Below, one piece after another: positions 5,380-8,313 of a stretch of 8,313 nucleotides of DNA. Below the pieces are notes generated by a model. It searched no databases and was not told the origin of the DNA. It saw nothing but the letters and a program-made list of their open reading frames with translations. How positions within the stretch are numbered: position 1 is the first letter of the stretch; every line of letters begins with the position of its first letter. This DNA comes from a bacterium (GTDB lineage Bacteria; Bacillota; Clostridia; Oscillospirales; Oscillospiraceae): contig SFQY01000053.1 in the NCBI GenBank assembly GCA_004562395.1, forward strand, positions 1 through 8,313, written 5' to 3'. The translations under genes and the position numbers were made by a program.

Positions 5380-5920
5380 ATATGCCCAGCAGGCCGAACA
5401 GGAGCAGTCCAAGTCCAGCGCTGAGGCAGATGATCACCGGGATGCTGACCTTGCATTTGAGCAGCAGCACCAGATCCACGATTCCGATGGCGATGGAGGG
5501 CCAGCACAGGGAGCCGCTGCGGACATAGTTGTCCATGGCCAGGGAGACGATGACGCCCAGGATCATGCCCAGGCAGGCCGGGCGGACGCCCAGCAGAATT
5601 TTCTGCATGATCCGGCTGTTCCGGAAGCGGTTGAAGAAGGCCGCGGCCACGGCGCACAGGGTCAGGGCCGGAGTCAGAGTCCCCAGATTGGCGGCCACGG
5701 CACCGGGGATCCCCGCCGCCTGCATCCCCGCGAAGGTGGCGCAGTTCAGGCCCAGGGGACCGGGAGTCATTTCCGCGATGGCCACAATGTCCGTCACCTG
5801 GCTGGCGGTCATCCAGCCGTGGCTGATCACCTGGCTGGAGATCTGGGGGATCATGGACAGTCCCCCGAAGCTGGAAAAGCCGATGAGCAGGAAGCTCCAG
5901 TACAGCTCAAGCAGCACCAT
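5378..5920 (-). CDS. chrA: ChrA-family transporter, second half-size subunit
   Basis: An integral membrane protein of the chromate ion transporter family, 180 residues, one half of the classic two-domain ChrA. Motifs are SFGGLSMIP (17-25) and AEMTPGPLGLNCATFAG (49-65), matching the family F-GG and E-(M)-PGP signatures, followed by several hydrophobic segments to the C-terminus. The ATG at 5920 follows AAGGAGG (5936-5930) by 9 nt, and the gene overlaps the preceding chrA half by 14 nt, so translation is likely coupled. Paired short ChrA proteins are expected to work as a heteromer. Family members export chromate in some bacteria; in an anaerobe without chromate-resistance neighbours the true substrate is open. 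Confidence 0.9.
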   Translation of the reverse strand: MVLLELYWSFLLIGFSSFGGLSMIPQISSQVISHGWMTASQVTDIVAIAEMTPGPLGLNCATFAGMQAAGIPGAVAANLGTLTPALTLCAVAAAFFNRFRNSRIMQKILLGVRPACLGMILGVIVSLAMDNYVRSGSLCWPSIAIGIVDLVLLLKCKVSIPVIICLSAGLGLLLFGLLGI

Positions 5921-6488
5921 GTTCCTTCGCCTCCTTCCGCTCGTAATACTCTCCCATGAGAAGTCCCGCCCCGATGCCCAGCAGAACCAGATAGACAGCG
6001 CTGACCTGGAACCAGATGTACAGGGCGAAGGTCAGAAGAACCACCAGGGCGCAGGGGCAGTACTTGATGCTGCCCTTGACCATTCCCAGAGCGGCGCTGA
6101 TGATGATGGGGACCACCGCCGCCTGCATCCCCTCCATGGCGGCTGTGACCCAGTAGTTGCTGCGGAAGGCATTGTAGCCGAAGCTGATGACGATCAGGAT
6201 CAGCATGGGGGGCACCACCATGCCGAAGACACTGACCAGGCCCCCTGCCAGGCCGCCCACCCGGTAGCCGTAGAGCATGGCCACGTTGGCGATCATGGTG
6301 CCCGGGAGGCTTTTGGCCACGCTGGTCAGATCCAGCAGCTCCTCGTCGGTGATCACCTGCTTCTTTTCCACGTACAGCTGCCGCATCTGGGCAATGATGC
6401 TCCAGCCGCCGCCGAAGGTAAAGCAGCCGAACCGGACAAATTCCAGCAGCAGGGTCAGAAGATTTTTCGCTTTCTTCGTGGGAATCAC
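5907..6488 (-). CDS. chrA: ChrA-family transporter, first half-size subunit
   Basis: The partner of the downstream half-transporter; 193 residues if read from GTG 6488. It carries the N-terminal ChrA signature FTFGGGWSIIAQM (23-35) and SVAKSLPGTMIANVAMLYGYRVGG (56-79), then hydrophobic segments around 82-106, 123-136, 146-178. The start is odd. GTG 6488 lies inside a near-ideal Shine-Dalgarno sequence, GAGGTGAT (6491-6484). Eight nt after GAGG, where ATG would be expected, is ACG (6479-6477) followed by AAG AAA. Initiation at ACG would give 190 residues with a typical KKxxxLL N-terminus. The real start could be ACG, the GTG, or an ATG misread in the sequence. It overlaps the next gene by 14 nt. 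Confidence 0.88.
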   Translation of the reverse strand: MIPTKKAKNLLTLLLEFVRFGCFTFGGGWSIIAQMRQLYVEKKQVITDEELLDLTSVAKSLPGTMIANVAMLYGYRVGGLAGGLVSVFGMVVPPMLILIVISFGYNAFRSNYWVTAAMEGMQAAVVPIIISAALGMVKGSIKYCPCALVVLLTFALYIWFQVSAVYLVLLGIGAGLLMGEYYERKEAKEHGAA

Positions 6489-6491
6489 CTC
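6484..6491 (-). promoter_or_regulatory. Shine-Dalgarno site of the first chrA half, facing an ACG codon
   Basis: GAGGTGAT matches eight bases of the 16S anti-Shine-Dalgarno complement (AGGAGGTGAT). The 8-nt distance from GAGG to ACG equals the spacing from GGAGGA to ATG in front of fchA and folD. It argues that the ancestral start was at 6479, not the GTG that lies within the site. Confidence 0.55.
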
Positions 6492-6594
6492 ATTTGTCCA
6501 CGCAAAGGCGCGGGATATCTCTGATTGTCAGGCACCCAAGGACAGGGCACAGAAACCTTGCCAATGGCGCCAATTGCAGGGCGGAGTTCGCCTT

Positions 6595-6623
6595 ACGATA
6601 GCACATTCCGGGGAAAAACGCAA
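6595..6623 (-). promoter_or_regulatory. Possible promoter of the chrA pair
   Basis: On the minus strand TTGCGT (6623-6618) and TATCGT (6600-6595) are 17 nt apart, four of six matches each, with TGC directly before the -10 box (extended -10). Transcription would start near 6588 and leave about 100 nt of leader. The alternative is read-through from the citrate-transporter gene, whose stop is 215 nt upstream. Confidence 0.35.
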
Positions 6624-6640
6624 GGAGGATACGCTTCGAT

Positions 6641-6664
6641 CCCCGGTCCCATAGGGGACCGGGG
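6641..6664 (-). terminator. 10-bp GC-rich hairpin downstream of the CitMHS gene
   Basis: CCCCGGTCCC (6641-6650) and GGGACCGGGG (6655-6664) pair perfectly around ATAG. It lies about 40 nt after the transporter stop on the minus strand, where a terminator would be expected. However, no T-run follows it; the only T-run, at about 6676-6671, comes before the stem. It may be a 3'-end stabilising or pausing hairpin, so termination here is uncertain. Confidence 0.4.
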
Positions 6665-6703
6665 ACCAGGAAAAAAGGAGGAGACTGGCGTTTTCAGGGT
6701 GCC

Positions 6704-8110
6704 TTACAGGGGCATGATGCCCATGATGATGGCGAAGAGCATGCAGGCGATGGAGAAGCCCCAGACCCACAGGAAGGAGGACTTGATATGGTCCTTGATG
6801 TCCACATCGGCCAGGCCGGTGCCCAGCAGGGTGGCGGGAACCATGGGGCTGATGAAGGTGGCGCAGTTGCGGCAGACCACCATGGCGACCGCGATGGGCA
6901 GCGCGGCCACGCCGAAGCCCTCGCCGATGGCGATGATGACGGGGAGCATACCGTAGAAGTAGGAGTCGGTATCAAAGGCCAGAGCCAGAGGCACGGACAG
7001 GACACCGATGACCAGAGGCAGGTGCTGGCCGATGGCGGCGGGCAGGACGGCGGTGATCAGACCGGCCAGGCAGCGGACCACGCTGGGGATGTCGGCAGCG
7101 GCGGTGCTCTTGGCGGAGGCGGCCACCAGGCCGATGATGTTGCCGGCGTCGTCCATCTTGTAGTTGAAGCTGGTGGTCAGCACACCCATGAGGACTGCGG
7201 CGCCCATCAGGGTGGAGCACATCATCAGCGCGGGACCGGCGTGGAGGTTGATGATCTTCTTGTGCATCTTGGCGGAAGCGCCGTAGTTGACGAACAGGGC
7301 GATGGAAACACCCAGCATGAAGGGCACGTAGCTGGGGAACACGTCCCAGATCAGCAGAGCGATGACGGCTACGGTCAGCAGAATATTGAACAGGAACAGC
7401 TTGGGGCGGGCCAGCTCGTTGGCCTCGGTGCTGGCGGCGGCCACTTCCAGGGTCTCGCCCTCAGCCAGACCGGCGCCGTTCTTCTTTTCCAGGATACCGG
7501 TGATCACGGCCACGCCGAAGGCCAGCAGCAGACCGAAGATCTGGATGGGGATCAGGGTGGACCAAAGCTGGCCGGCTTCCATACCCAGGACGGTGGCGGC
7601 ACGCATGGTGGGACCGGCCCAGGGCATCAGGTTCAGCACGCCCATGGCCAGCACCGCGATGCGCAGCAGGGAGGTGGGCTTCATGTGCAGCTTCTGGTAA
7701 ACGGGCAGCATGGCGGGAATGACGATGCAGAAGGTGGAGGCGCCGCCGCCGTCCAGATGGCCGATGGTGGCGATGAGGCAGGTCATGACACACACACCGA
7801 TGACGTTATTACCGATGAGCTTCATCAGCTTGCCGATGATGGTGTCGAACATGCCCGCGTCGGTCATAATGCCGAAATACAGAACGGAGAATACGAACAG
7901 GGCTGCGGTGGGGGCGGTGGAGTTGAATCCGGCTTTGATCATGGCTGCCAGGTCCTCAAAGCTGAACCGGCCGCCCAGTACCAGGATCAGGCCCAGAATG
8001 CTGGGGAAGACGATAAAGGCGATGGCGGGCTGGGTCTTGCTCTTGAACAGGGTGATGACGATCGCCACGATGGTGAGAATACCGAGAATGCCAACTACGG
8101 TGTTGCTCAT
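6704..8110 (-). CDS. CitMHS-family citrate/divalent-metal:H+ symporter
   Basis: An inner-membrane secondary transporter related to Bacillus CitM and CitH, which import citrate complexed with Mg2+, Ca2+ or similar metals. It is 468 residues, slightly long for the family, and hydrophobic throughout with about 11-12 predicted membrane segments. Recognisable parts are APTAALFVFSVLYFGIMTDAGMFD (66-89), GHLDGGGASTFCIVIPAMLPVY (117-138), the hydrophilic loop 207-237, and the C-terminal SPMVPATLLGTGLADVDIKDHIK (421-443). ATG 8110 is preceded by AGAGGT (about 9 nt). No citrate lyase or two-component regulator is in the window, so citrate itself is inferred from family; another di- or tricarboxylate is possible. 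It is the first gene on this strand, upstream of the chrA pair. Confidence 0.88.
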   Translation of the reverse strand: MSNTVVGILGILTIVAIVITLFKSKTQPAIAFIVFPSILGLILVLGGRFSFEDLAAMIKAGFNSTAPTAALFVFSVLYFGIMTDAGMFDTIIGKLMKLIGNNVIGVCVMTCLIATIGHLDGGGASTFCIVIPAMLPVYQKLHMKPTSLLRIAVLAMGVLNLMPWAGPTMRAATVLGMEAGQLWSTLIPIQIFGLLLAFGVAVITGILEKKNGAGLAEGETLEVAAASTEANELARPKLFLFNILLTVAVIALLIWDVFPSYVPFMLGVSIALFVNYGASAKMHKKIINLHAGPALMMCSTLMGAAVLMGVLTTSFNYKMDDAGNIIGLVAASAKSTAAADIPSVVRCLAGLITAVLPAAIGQHLPLVIGVLSVPLALAFDTDSYFYGMLPVIIAIGEGFGVAALPIAVAMVVCRNCATFISPMVPATLLGTGLADVDIKDHIKSSFLWVWGFSIACMLFAIIMGIMPL

Positions 8111-8145
8111 GGGGGATACCTCTTTCTTTTCAATTTTATTTTGTG

Positions 8146-8175
8146 CTTATCGGCTTTGCTCAGCAAAGCGGTAAA
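8146..8175 (-). promoter_or_regulatory. Palindrome within a possible promoter of the CitMHS gene
   Basis: GCTTTGCT-C-AGCAAAGC (8153-8169) is a perfect 17-bp inverted repeat, 43 nt upstream of the start codon. On the minus strand it fills almost the whole 18-nt spacer between TTTACC (8175-8170) and GATAAG (8151-8146), each a four-of-six match to -35 and -10 boxes. An operator in the spacer would suit a repressor or a MerR-like activator. The promoter match alone is weak. Confidence 0.4.
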
Positions 8176-8207
8176 TTGGAATTTGTAAGGATGAGGGCCG
8201 CACCATA

Positions 8208-8250
8208 CCTTCCCCCGGGGGGAAGGGGGACCGCGAAGCGGTGGATGAGG
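8208..8250. repeat. Partial copy of the family B repeat
   Basis: The order of parts repeats the left half of the element at 5032-5285: a CCTTCCCCC/GGGGGAAGG palindrome (8208-8226), a short stem with a GAA loop (ACCGC-GAA-GCGGT, 8230-8242), then GGATGAGG. The stem sequence differs from CACGGC-GAA-GCCGTG but is covariant, so the fold is kept. No right half is seen before the window ends at 8313. The rest of 8251-8313 shows no gene. Confidence 0.7.
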
Positions 8251-8313
8251 AATGGCGACACCTTACCATTCGCAATGCAGTTAATTTAAACGGTACAACC
8301 TTTTCCGATGTAC

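Noticed and set aside
5529..6524. 331-residue open frame on the + strand opposite the chrA genes
   Set aside because: It runs across both chrA genes in antisense, has no ribosome binding site and no family features.
6576..6600. AGGGCGGAGTTCGCCT as a further family A repeat end
   Set aside because: Only a short resemblance to the GTAGGGCGG ends, no partner arm nearby; not enough to call a copy.
6788..8188. 466-residue open frame on the + strand opposite the CitMHS gene
   Set aside because: Rich in Gly, His, Asp and Gln with no recognisable domain; the minus-strand frame is a clear membrane transporter.

Overview
The window looks like chromosomal DNA from a GC-rich gut member of the Clostridia (Bacillota), most likely Oscillospiraceae or a relative. 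This is inferred from strong Shine-Dalgarno sequences (GGAGGA, AAGGAG), codon use rich in CTG, GAG and GGC, an acetogen-type folate C1 gene cluster, and many short palindromic intergenic repeats. No marker gene fixes the genus. It holds seven protein genes, no tRNA, rRNA or CRISPR, and no transposase.

Left part (1-686): no convincing gene. It contains repeat debris, a 116-bp inverted-repeat element (138-253), a terminator-like hairpin (439-474), and then a near-consensus promoter (TTGACA-17-TATCTT, 533-561) with a perfect 9-bp-arm inverted repeat at the likely transcription start. A leader of about 119 nt leads to fhs.

C1 cluster (687-4050, + strand): fhs (formate-tetrahydrofolate ligase), fchA (methenyl-THF cyclohydrolase/cyclodeaminase family) and folD (methylene-THF dehydrogenase). 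Together they would carry formate to 5,10-methylene-THF or the reverse, feeding purine, serine/glycine or acetogenic metabolism. A strong terminator and a 71-bp inverted-repeat element separate fhs from fchA-folD. Two protein-level oddities stand out. Fhs lacks about 14 residues straight after its GGAAGGG signature, a stretch normally very conserved. FolD has Ala and Phe where the family has its cyclohydrolase Lys and Gln, so it is probably a dehydrogenase only, with FchA supplying the cyclohydrolase step.

Middle (4051-5377): a folD terminator, then a single-gene unit with an extended -10 promoter encoding a membrane-anchored or secreted C39-like cysteine peptidase. It is followed by a 254-bp composite inverted-repeat element and a bidirectional terminator.

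Right part (5378-8110, - strand): a CitMHS-family citrate/divalent-metal symporter is transcribed first, then two overlapping half-size ChrA-type transporter genes. The first chrA half has an ideal Shine-Dalgarno site placed in front of ACG rather than ATG. The right edge (8111-8313) carries a palindrome in the citrate-transporter promoter region and a partial copy of the repeat seen at 5032-5285.

No clearly new multi-gene system is present. The most notable signals are the Fhs deletion, the FolD/FchA division of labour, the fhs operator candidate, the repeat families and the ACG start.
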